DNA from: Paragordius varius | Taxonomy: Eukaryota > Nematomorpha | Length of the DNA: 64,000 nucleotides | NCBI GenBank assembly: GCA_964247055.1 | Contig: OZ176050.1 | Coordinates: 14,508,001-14,572,000, forward strand | Reading direction: 5' to 3' | Translations under genes and position numbers: made by a program | The notes under the pieces: generated by a model | What the model was told of the DNA's origin: nothing | Seen by the model: only the letters and a program-made list of their open reading frames with translations | Database searches by the model: none | Shown: in pieces, positions 25,301-36,005 of the stretch | Numbering within the stretch: the first letter of the stretch is position 1 | Layout of the letters: every line of letters begins with the position of its first letter

Positions 25301-28300
25301 GATATATCCCCATAAATTTTATTAAAAATTTGAAATATCTAATTTTCGAATGGTCCACCCATTACTTATTCTCTAAAATCAAAACGATGAGTTATATTTC
25401 AATCTTCAAGGTTATATGAGTATTTCCATCTCTTAGAAAAATATTTGTCATTTAGTTTTGCATTTTGTACGTATAATTTCAATTTTTTCTGTACTTATAT
25501 AAAAAGCTCGCTAAGGAACTTTATTGTTTTACGTTTAGGACCTTAAACTGCCTGAATATAAAGTGATTTTCTACCGTATCCAATCTAATCGTAATAAGTA
25601 ATACATTTTGATCGTTTGATTTTCAAATTGTACGTTAGGAATTCAGGTATAACGCTTATAACATAGAATACAGAGTTCAAGTTTTCCAAGAATATCCCAT
25701 GATTTTGTTTTAACGCTTCACACATTTGTGTTTTTACAGCGAGTTTCTCAATGGATTAGCTAATTTAGGATTGGGATCCGTAAATAGCGAAAGCATTGTT
25801 AGGATATTTCTTTGATTAACTTTAACGATAGGTTCCGAATTTCAAATTTTCAAATAATTACCGACCTAATGCAACACATGCAAATGTCAAAATTTAAACT
25901 ACTTTTTGGAGCAACAAAAGAGGCTATAGATACTGTTTAAGCATGGAACCAGAAACTATTGTTAAAAATATATATTGGGGTTTTTAATTGTTTAGGATTT
26001 GGTAAAATTAACTTTTATTTCATTATATTGTTTGAGAAAAGGTGTATCAAATCAAAAAAAAGGATTTTGTCTTTAAAACATTGTCATCGGTTTACTGAAG
26101 GATGCTTATGGGTCTCTCTCTCTTTTATAATCGGTTAATAAACTATTAAATTAGGACTTTAGTGCTTTTGGTTAAAAAAGTTTATTATTACAGTATGACA
26201 TTTATGTTGGCCAATTGGTAATTTTTTTCCAAAATTAAATAATATTTAATTCTGTATGTAAGATAGTAAAAAATGTAAATAAAAAGGTTTCTTGTTTTTT
26301 GTATATACTGTACTACTGTGTTGCCGATTGGCTAAATTATCAACATAGATGTGCACACTTTATATTATTATTATTATTATAATTATATTGATTTATCCTC
26401 TCTAAAATTAGACCACTGAGTGTGATGGTAAAACCACTACATATTACTCCTAGTAAGTTATTATACTTTAATAATTTGTATATTTTTTATACATTTGTAA
26501 ATTAATATTATGAAAAATCATAATTAATTGATGTTTATAATTAGTTCCAGTTAAATTGAGTGAGGAATGGGGGATCTTTATCAAGATGAACAAAATCCAT
26601 TATATCAATAAACAAATTTTTTTGAAATATAATTAGCAATTCATATTATAACTTTTTAAATTTGTTGTTCATTTAATTTGTAATTGGGAATTAATAAATG
26701 ATTAATCTAATTTTAAGTGTTTCAACCAAATTGATGGTATGATTCCAATTTATAATATCTCAGGGTCTTCGATTGAGCCTACGTTTTTTTGTTTCTTGTA
26801 TCATTTGTGATTTCTCAGATATGACTGTTCAAAGTCGTAATAAGAATGTTTTGCTCCTTGTAATAATAATTTTTTTATCAAAATCACATTATCAAAAATT
26901 TAAAGTGTTTATTTGTTAATCAAATTATACAGATATATATAACCAATTAAATTTCGGTCGAAAAAATAAAATCATTCAGGTGTTATCATAAAAACGCACA
27001 AAAAATTATTCAGAAAGTATGAGTTTCTATTCACTAGTTTCTTCTTGATAAAATGAAGATGTCTGTATACCTATAATCTTTATCCTTTATGCTTAAAAAG
27101 TCAAAAAAATAGCCAGATATAACTCTGATTAAAAAGTTTTGCCTTTTAAACATATTATTTAAAGTTTAAATGGTCGTATTTGGTTGAGGCTTGGATGTTC
27201 GTATTAACTTAACTCTAAATTTTTATTTGATTTATAAAACTAAGCACAAATAATTTGTAATCTTCATTGATTGATTGTCGCCTTACCTAATTTAATTCCA
27301 GTATTAATAATTAGAGAGAACACCCCTACAAAGCCTTTTTATGCAACTAATATGAAATTTGTAAAAATTCGGTTATTTATATATAAATTTATTTGATGAC
27401 AATATAAGAATTCTTAATACAATTATTTGAAAAATCAAATCAAAAGTTTTTATCCTACATTATAAAGAACTAGCCAATCCGAATGGTTAAAACGTCACTT
27501 TTTCATGTTTTCACCATATTGTAATTAGTGCGCACAAAACATATGCAGATGAAATATATATATATTGTAATGTACCGGAAATCTTTTGATGTGGTTTTGG
27601 CCCTCACAAGTTTTATATAAAAGTTTTTTAGAATTCTTTATATAAAATGGCCAAATTTGCGCCAATTCCGTTAAATGCTTATTTGGTGAAAGTTTAAAGC
27701 TTCATTCCAAAAAATATCACTAATATACATCATAATCTACATATAAAGGTGAAACTATAATTTTTTAAAATTTTCATTTTTAGATGTGGACTCCGAAAGT
27801 CACAAATTTTTGATCCGTCTAAACGGACAAGTTTTCTTATAATAAACGCAAAAATGCCTATATTGTGCGATATATAAATATGTGCATTTCGATAAAAATG
27901 GATATTCTGTTTGAAAATATAAATTATTTAGGGTGAATTTTATCATATGTTAAAGCATGTTTAAAGGGTATAAAAACTCTCTGTATTTCAATGATGCCTA
28001 TGTTAATTCAAATGTGAATAAATTGTTTAGATCAAATTATATAGAAAAGTTGTATTAAAATCTCTCTCTCCCAATGCTATAAATTAAATTTTTAATATAC
28101 ATTTTTTCGGAAAAAGCTTTTTTGAATATTAAAAAATTTTATCCCGTGAAATAGGCATTTTTGCGTTTAAAAAAACGACGGGTAAAAATATATGACTAGA
28201 TCCAACATGTAGAAACTTAAAATTTACAATTTATTGTTTTGCCTTTTATACATCGTTTATAATGTAATTTTATGATTTGAATGCAGCTTCACCAAAAAAT

Positions 28301-28359
28301 ATTTATTTAGCAAAATGGTATTGGATTTGAAGCAGTTACCGGAGATAACTTGTTTATCT
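22107..28359 (+). CDS. Unrecognised multi-exon gene, internal exons only (candidate)
   Basis: Four segments look like exons of one gene. (1) 22107 to about 22247, frame NCQLTYDGIEYPVGTSS and on to VTAPCTAKFNIK. (2) 24831-24990, ISRGANSYTIDKKGV ... MPTYEVNLQAIDTVVTFK. (3) 26412-26452, TTECDGKTTTYYS. (4) 28287-28359, FTKKYLFSKMVLDLKQLP then EITCLS. Each has an AG before it and segments 2-4 have GT after them. Phases of 2 to 3 (0) and 3 to 4 (2) agree. The join of 1 to 2 is unsettled because the most obvious donor gives the wrong phase. Composition is markedly less AT-rich than around it, which supports coding. The cysteines and short beta-like strands suggest an extracellular or luminal protein, but I recognise no family. 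Introns hold family B and C MITEs. Neither start nor stop is seen. Confidence 0.5.
22445..22997 (-). mobile_element. MITE family B, copy 1 (inverted orientation)
   Basis: Starts CACTCGAATC after TTAA and ends GTATCCAAGTG. Contains the family blocks ATACCCCAGAC, AAACTACTGAAAGAAACGG, CACATGTCATGTTG and CTACCCCAATTCGAATCGAA in the order opposite to the next copy, so the two form a head-to-head pair. Confidence 0.8.
23096..23658 (+). mobile_element. MITE family B, copy 2, with TTAA duplication
   Basis: Ends CACTTGG and, reverse complemented, CACTTCG, flanked on both sides by TTAA (23092-23095, 23659-23662). Contains TTCGATTCTAATTGGGGTAG at the left and CCCCAATTTGAATCGAAGTG at the right. No protein is encoded. 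TTAA suggests piggyBac-like; a CACT-type start with a 4-bp duplication also fits Chapaev-like elements. Confidence 0.85.
25046..25493. mobile_element. MITE family C, copy 1, split by a hAT-like MITE
   Basis: Left end AGTAAAAATGGAAATTGTA and right end GTATAATTTCAATTTTTTCT match the family C ends. Inside it the hAT-like MITE 25129-25289 interrupts the family motif CATACTTTTAAA..TTTGAT. Confidence 0.75.
25129..25289. mobile_element. hAT-like MITE nested in family C copy
   Basis: Ends CAGAGTCACC and, reverse complemented, CAGTGGTACTTAAACTG, a common hAT-type terminus. The flanks TTTTAAAC (25121-25128) and CTTTAAAC (25290-25297) form an 8-bp duplication with one mismatch. Removing the element and one flank restores the uninterrupted family C sequence. 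Confidence 0.85.
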
Positions 28360-28543
28360 GTAAGAACCAAAACCAAAAACATCATGATCCTGATACATTA
28401 TTTTATTAAAATATATATGTATATTTGATCATATTTTTATACCCCCCTAGATTTTACTGAGGAGGGGCATATGCCAATGGAAAAGGTTTACTACGGAGGA
28501 TTATAATTGTTTGGAAATATAAAACTTTTTAGGTCAGGGATTC

Positions 28544-28600
28544 CTAAACTTTTGTAGTTCGCGAACCCATTTTAGATTGCGAGTTTCTTAACGACCTCAA
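28544..28600 (+). mobile_element. hAT-like terminus (left)
   Basis: CAGGGATTCCTAAACT followed by TTCGCGAACCC is a typical hAT end. A matching inverted end is at 37,505-37,556, nearly 9 kb away; the gypsy and Penelope-like elements lie between them. Confidence 0.5.
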
Positions 28601-28697
28601 CAAATATAAAAAAATAATAGTTTGACGGAAATAATAACACTTAGCAATTTTTAAATAAGAGAAAACGCATTATTACAAAAAATAAAATAGTAAAGAC

Positions 28698-29024
28698 TGT
28701 TAATTGGTTATAACCTTAAGTTATATTATTATTTTTTATTATATAATTTATATGACATTGTATGTACAAGTATTCTAATTATAGTTGCCAACTTGATAAC
28801 CTTAAATTATACGACATTGTATTTAATAAGTAATCTAATGACTATTATATATATGGATATTTTATATGACATTGTATTTGATACAAATAGTATTCTAATT
28901 TATTATTGTAATTTATCCTTGCTAAAATATATAAATACACCTATACCAACACTGAGCTATCAGTTAATAAATGTACTTAATTTGAGTTATTATTTCATAT
29001 GTCGTCTCTATTCTAAACGCATTA
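28698..29024 (+). repeat. 5' LTR of the whole-looking gypsy element
   Basis: Begins TGTTAATTGGTTATAACC and ends AAACGCATTA, immediately before the primer-binding-like site. Confidence 0.95.
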
Positions 29025-32000
29025 TTGGTGCCGTGAATGGACGAAATTTCCAAAATCAGTATTAACGAATACGATCCAAACACTAATTTTAAACAATACT
29101 TAAAGCACGTGAATCGTATCTTAATCGCTAAAAACATTAATCCAAATGATGAAATATTAAAAAACTTATTCCTGGCCTATGCAGGACTACGCACAATCTC
29201 TAAACTGGAAAACCAAGCGTTTCCTACGAAAATAGAGGAGATGACATGGGCTCAAATTCAAAAATTGGCAATGCAAATCTTTGCCCCGGACAAAAGCATA
29301 TGGCTGAGTCGTAAAGAATTCTTTAAAACAACCAGACAAGAAGGCGAACCAATCATGAGTTATATGGAAAGATTAAAAGTACTAGCTGACGATTGTGATT
29401 TTGAAGGCAATATCTCATACTTATTAAGAGATGTTTTCTTGATAGGACTAAATATGCCAATCCTAGAACGGGAATTACATATAAGATTCCCCACGGGCCA
29501 AAATGAAGGCGAACCAGTGTCACTACAAATGGTAATTGATATGGCGCATTCCCTCGAAGTGATTGAACCGAAGGTGCTGAAAATCCGCCAAGAAAGAACC
29601 ATACACCAAAGAGACTGCCAAAGATGTGGGAAATGTCATGCAATCGATAAATGCAGTGCAAAGGGTCAACGATGCTATAAGTGCGGAAAATACAACCATT
29701 TTGCAAAGTATTGCCGAACCAAATATCCCACCAAACCAGGTATTCGGGCAGTGACAAATTCAACGGGGATGGGCCCAACGATAACAGTGCAACTTAACGG
29801 AATAGAAACATCAATGTTGTTTGACACCGGTGCGGATGTGACAGTTATCAATGAGAGATGCTGGAAATCAACAGGACAACCTCGACTGGAGGTAGGAGAA
29901 AGACTATCCACATACAATAATGAAACTATCCCAACCATGGGTAAAACAGAATTGCGCGTAACAATGAACGGTATGACAAAAACCCTTGAATGTTTTGTAA
30001 CCGAGGGAGATCGGCCATTAATTTTTGGTCTCCTTTGGATCCGTGCATTTGCTTTAAATTTACCAGATAATGTGATGATCAATAATATAACTAATAAATC
30101 TATATATAACCAGTATAATAGGTTGTTCTCGGACGGGTTAGGCTGTCTTAAGGATATGGAGGTATCGATTGCGATAAAAAATAATGCAACACCCAAAATA
30201 TACCCTTGCAGGAGAGTTCCCCTACCCCTCCAAGAACGTGTGGAAAAGGAACTAGATAGATTGATAAACCTAGGCATCTTGAGAAAAATTGACCCAAATA
30301 GGGAGCGAATATCGTGGGCCACACCAACAGTAAATATATTAAAACCAAATGGCCAAATAAGGATATGTGCGGATTTTCGAATCAGCCTCAATCCTCATTT
30401 GCTACCCGATTCTCATGTAATCCCCACCTTTGATGAACTAATCTCAAGAACAGCTCAAGGGACAGTTTTTACGTCACTAGACCTGAAGGATGCTTACCTG
30501 CAAATTCCCATAAAACAATCATCACAACCACTACTGACCATAACTACCCATCAAGGTTTTTATTGTTACCAACGACTTCCATTTGGGTTGACTACGGCCC
30601 CTCATATATTTCAACGAATCATGGATAATTTGATTGGTGATATACCAGGTATATGTATCTATTTAGATGACATATTAATATCAGGTAAAACAAGAACCGA
30701 ACATGACGCCACATTGACCAGGGTATTGCAACGATTGGAAGCTGCAGGGTTGAAACTGAGCCGAGACAAATTGCAACTTGCCGTTTCATCTGTCAATTAC
30801 ATGGGATATGAAATTTCAAAGAATGGAATTCGTCCCACCAATGACAAAATTCAAGCTTTGATCAATTGTCCGAGACCCACCAATAAGACAGAACTAAGAT
30901 CATTTTTAGGACTGCTAAACTTTCATGAACGATTCATACCAAATCTCCATCAAGCGATATGCAACCTCCACAGAAACACAGGTTCAATTAGACCATGGGC
31001 CTGGACCGAGATAGAAGAAGAGGAGTTCCAATCCGCAAAACAACTAATGATAAATTACAATACATTAATACCGTATAACCCAAATTGGCCAATACTAATA
31101 GAAACAGACGCATCAAACAAGGGATTTGGAGCGATCTTACTACATATTACCCCGGAAGGAAAGCGTCCCATATCATACGCTTCACGCAAATGTACCGATG
31201 CCGAAACCAATTATTCAACAATAGAGAAAGAAGCAAAAGCTATCACGTATGCTATAGAAAAATTTAAACCATTTATATATGGTAGAAAATTCAAAATTAT
31301 AACCGACCACAAACCACTAATCGGGTTATTTGGTCGAACTCGAAATTTACAAAATATTAATAATGCTAAACTTCTTAGATGGATCTATAAAACATCGGGA
31401 TACGACTATGAAATCGAATATAAAAAAGGGCAAAACAACTTAGCCGACGCTCTATCCAGATTACCAAATAATGATAATACCATGGAGGTGCAAAATGAAG
31501 ATGATGAGGTATCACACACGGTAAAATTTTTAACTATGAATAAATTTAATCTAAGTAAAGAGTTAGTGGAGGAGGAGATAAGGTTAGATCCATTGGCAAA
31601 CAAACTTAAATCAGCAATAAGAACAAATGATTGGAGTGATCCAAGTATAAAGGAATTTCTGAAAGTAAAAAATGAGATTCAAATATATTATAATCTTTTA
31701 TTTGTAAATGACAGATTACTAATACCCACATCTTTGCAGCGGGACGTAATGAAATTCCTACATACTGGACATAACGGAGCGCAATCGATGAAACAACAAG
31801 CAAGACAATCCATATATTGGCCAAACTTAGAAAAAGATTTAGAAAATTTTGTAGAAACATGTGAACCGTGTCAAAGAAACAAGCCTAATATAAAGGAAAA
31901 TCCAACGTGGAAATGGAATTTCAACACCGCGTTGTGGGAGAGAATTCACATCGACATAGCCGGCCCCATAGATGGTTATTTTTGGTTAGTTACCATTGAT

Positions 32001-32840
32001 AGCGCTTCAAGATGGGTTGAGGTGGATCTACTCAAATCGATAACCTCACAACAATTATTGAATTGTTTAGAAAAACACATGGCCAGATTTGGTTTTCCGA
32101 GACAGATAGTCACTGATAATGGGCCATACTTTACATCCCATGAATTTAGAAGTACCTTACATAATCTTAATATAAAACATATTTTAGTCAGTCCATACCA
32201 TCCCAAGTCCAATGGATTGGTTGAAAGATGTATTGCAACCCTCAAATTCAGATATAGAGCTACGAAAACGCAAACAATACATGCCCACGAGGCAATCAAC
32301 ACGATTTTATATGGCTATCGAAACTCAACACACAGTGCCATTATGAATACACCATCACAAGTCTTTCTGAAGAGACACCCAAATGGTCCGATGTCATGGC
32401 TCAAAACACAAACAACTGAGTTTATCGATAATGAAATAGAACCGACTCGCCAGTTCTGTCCAAGAGAGAAGGTTTTTATAAAAAATGAAATAGAAAAAGG
32501 ATGGAGGGCAGGGGAAATATTAGAACGCCGGGGTCCATTATCATATATGGTAACAGACGAAACAGACAGAGTTCTTAGAAAACACGCTGATCAATTAAAA
32601 CAAAGAATGGAATGTCCGAGAACAACCACGCCAGCGCCCGAAACACCAATTAATTCCGAAGAATATACCCCTACTCCACCAGATCTCGAAGCCATAAACA
32701 ATAATATACAACCATCGCCGATAGGCATAACCACACAGGATAATAACGTAGCTCCAACAACGAATATAGACATGCCTAAACCCAGGTACCCACAACGCCA
32801 GCGAAAACCCCCAGACCGCTTTACTATAGGGGGAAGATAA

Positions 32841-33167
32841 TGTTAATTGGTTATAACCTTAAGTTATATTATTATTTTTTATTATATAATTTATATGACA
32901 TTGTATGTACAAGTATTCTAATTATAGTTGCCAACTTGATAACCTTAAATTATACGACATTGTATTTAATAAGTAATCTAATGACTATTATATATATGGA
33001 TATTTTATATGACATTGTATTTGATACAAATAGTATTCTAATTTATTATTGTAATTTATCCTTGCTAAAATATATAAATACACCTATACCAACACTGAGC
33101 TATCAGTTAATAAATGTACTTAATTTGAGTTATTAATTCATATGTCGTCTCTATTCTAAACGCATTA
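32841..33167 (+). repeat. 3' LTR of the whole-looking gypsy element
   Basis: Same 327 bp as the 5' LTR with one visible difference. The gag-pol stop codon ends at the base before it. Confidence 0.95.
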
Positions 33168-33189
33168 AAGACTAAATGCGATATATTAA

Positions 33190-36005
33190 ATAATTATATA
33201 TGGAATCAATCAGCAAAAATTATATAATTTATTATAATATAATATTTCGATTACTACAAGTAATCTTTGTCAAACGTAAAAATAAAATTAAAATATAAAC
33301 TAAAATTTAAATTATAAAGTAAAAATATTTAATGAAACTAAAAAAACATGTGTGTATTGTTAATAAGAAAAAAATTTGTAATATTATTAATATTGTTAAG
33401 GTCTTTCTTTCTATTCATTATATTCCCTTCTTTGTTAATATAAAAACTTTCTTTCAATATTCTTTTTGTTTTATTTTCTTCTGTATCGACAACTTCGGCA
33501 TTCTTTTATGTTTACATTTAAAGGCATGATATGCCAAAGCCGAATCATTAGTTTTATTCTTGCTAACTGCCGTTTTATGTTCTTTTATTCTAACATCTAA
33601 TCCTCTTTTTGTTTGACCAATGTATACACTGTCGCAATCTTGACATTTAATTTTATATATTATACACTGAGAATTAGGATTCTTTTTCTGTGAATTTAAT
33701 AATTTATAGATATTATTTAATGGTTTAAATATTATTGTGTATTTCTCTTTAAGTATTTCTTTGATTTTGTAACTTACGGATTCATAGAATGGTATTATAA
33801 TTTTCTTTTTGTTATTATCGTTGTAAATTTTTTTAGGTTTTGAGTTTAAAATTTTGTTGATGGCGTTAGTGATTAAATTTTGTGGGTAATTATGTTCTAA
33901 TAATTTTTTTACTATTTCAGATGTTTGCGAGGTTCTTTTCTCTATACTATTAGGAATTAGTAATGTTCGACGTAGTAAGCTATGCACAAGGGAGTTAAAA
34001 CAATTATCCGGGTGGTGAGAATTATAGTTTATTATATTTATATCTGATTTGTAATGTACTTCAGTGGATATTTTGTTATTGTTTTTTTCTATCAATACAT
34101 CCAAAAATGTAATTTTATTGTTATTTTCTTTTTCTAAAGTAAACCTTAATGGACTTGTGCAATTAAATGTTTTTAGAAGTTGTTTAATATTATTTTCGCT
34201 ATCAATGCATATTATATCATCTACGTATCTGTAGTAAAAGTAAGGTTCTTTTTGTTTTTGTAAAACTTTGGATTCAACATATCGAACTGTAATTTCCGCA
34301 ATTACACTTGAAAAGGAGGATCCCATAGGTACTCCGATTTTTTGATGATATATTGTGTCATTAAATTTTACATATGAATTTGAAATAGCCAAGTTAATTA
34401 AATTGTTTAAAACGTTTATGTTGACGTTCAATTTATCAAAATGTGCAAGATTTTTTTCAATAAATTGTTTCAAAGCTTTTTTTTGCAATTTTTATTGGGA
34501 TTGATGTATATAAGGATACGATGTCTAAACTACACATAATCTTATCTGTAGTATTTATATCTATTAATTTTTCAGTTAAATCATAACAGTTTTTTATATT
34601 ATATTTATAATGTTCTAGTAATGGTGAAAATAATTGGGTTAAATATTTACATATTTTGAAAGTAGGTGAACTCCTAAAATTTGTTATAGGTCTTAAAGGT
34701 ATATTTTCTTTATGTAATTTAGGTTGGCCATGAAAAGTAGGACATTTTGAATCTTTAGGTTTACAGAGGTTATATGTTGTGTTGTTTATTTGTTTACGAA
34801 TTAAGAATCTTTTTAATTTTTTCTATTGGGTTATATTTTATTATTTCATATGTTTTTTTGTCCGTTAGTACTTTCAATGCTTTATCATTATAATCATTTT
34901 TGTACATAATAACCAATTGATTCGTTTTGTCTGCTTTCAGATACATTATTTCTTCTTTTACTTTAAGTGATTTTAAAATGCTATTGATTTTTAATGTGTT
35001 ATTATTTTTGGAGTATGTATTTAGTTCATTATATATTTTAAATCTGAGATCCTTTTCTTCTTGAGGTAAATTTGATTCGATAATAGTTGTTAAAGACTTT
35101 AGTGGGATATTAGTTTTTGGAATAAACTTCAATCCATTATTTAGAAATTTGATTTGTTCAGATGTAAATTTAATATCGGTGAGATTTATAAAATTAGGTT
35201 CAACCTCTTTATAATTAAGTTTTTTAATTTTTTCATATGTTTTTTGGATAATTTCTCTGTTATATATTTAACTTTGTTATCATGCATCTTTTGAATTTAA
35301 CATAATTACCCACAAAATTTAATCACTAACGCCATCAACAAAATTTTAAACTCAAAACCTAAAAAAATTTACAACGATAATAACAAAAAGAAAATTATAA
35401 TACCATTCTATGAATCCGTAAGTTACAAAATCAAAGAAATACTTAAAGAGAAATACACAATAATATTTAAACCATTAAATAATATCTATAAATTATTAAA
35501 TTCACAGAAAAAGAATCCTAATTCTCAGTGTATAATATATAAAATTAAATGTCAAGATTGCGACAGTGTATACATTGGTCAAACAAAAAGAGGATTAGAT
35601 GTTAGAATAAAAGAACATAAAACGGCAGTTAGCAAGAATAAAACTAATGATTCGGCTTTGGCATATCATGCCTTTAAATGTAAACATAAAAGAATGCCGA
35701 AGTTGTCGATACAGAAGAAAATAAAACAAAAAGAATATTGAAAGAAAGTTTTTATATTAACAAAGAAGGGAATATAATGAATAGAAAGAAAGACCTTAAC
35801 AATATTAATAATATTACAAATTTTTTTCTTATTAACAATACACACATGTTTTTTTAGTTTCATTAAATATTTTTACTTTATAATTTAAATTTTAGTTTAT
35901 ATTTTAATTTTATTTTTACGTTTGACAAAGATTACTTGTAGTAATCGAAATATTATATTATAATAAATTATATAATTTTTGCTGATTGATTCCATATATA
36001 ATTAT
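33190..36005 (-). mobile_element. Penelope-like retroelement with inverted tail duplication
   Basis: Minus strand, 5' part near 35,250, 3' tail near 33,190. RT motifs: FHGQPKLHKENIPLRPI (about 34,740-34,690), MCSLDIVSLYTSIP (about 34,530-34,490), GVPMGSSFSSVIAE and YRYVDDIICID (in 34488-33454). The C-terminal GIY-YIG nuclease reads IIYKIKCQDCDSVYIGQTKR. RT plus GIY-YIG is diagnostic of Penelope-like elements. The coding region is 5'-truncated and interrupted, so it is not active as it stands. From 35,303 to 36,005 the plus strand repeats the last roughly 700 bp (33,892-33,190) inverted, including the GIY-YIG end and the tail. Partial inverted duplication is known for this family. Confidence 0.92.
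35303..36005 (+). repeat. Inverted copy of the Penelope-like 3' tail
   Basis: Near-identical reverse complement of 33,190-33,892, so the pair can form a long hairpin with a 1.4-kb loop. It encodes the same C-terminal GIY-YIG stretch on the plus strand. Confidence 0.9.

Larger units (their letters stand above)
28698..33167 (+). mobile_element. Ty3/gypsy-type LTR retrotransposon that looks whole
   Basis: LTRs of 327 bp (28698-29024, 32841-33167) with a single difference seen, and a 5-bp target duplication AAGAC on both sides (28693-28697, 33168-33172). A primer-binding-like TTGGTGCCGTG directly follows the left LTR; a purine-rich tract precedes the right one. One frame of 1267 codons (29037-32840) encodes gag and pol together. 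Parts in residue numbers: capsid-like gag 1-190; two zinc knuckles about 193-226; protease near 262; RT about 390-600 with YLDD near 541; RNase H from about 690; integrase HHCC about 908-950 and core to about 1065; then a GPY/F-like module (RRGPLSYMV). No envelope or chromodomain seen. No breaks noticed; insertion very recent. Confidence 0.97.

Noticed and set aside
27783-27842. Exon-like stretch DVDSESHKFLIRLNGQVFL after TTTTTAG
   Set aside because: A loosely related stretch occurs near 39,055 in repeat DNA, there is no donor, and the phase does not fit the neighbouring exons.
29353-30391. Minus-strand open frames of up to 238 codons
   Set aside because: They are shadows of the plus-strand gag-pol frame and show no domain of their own.
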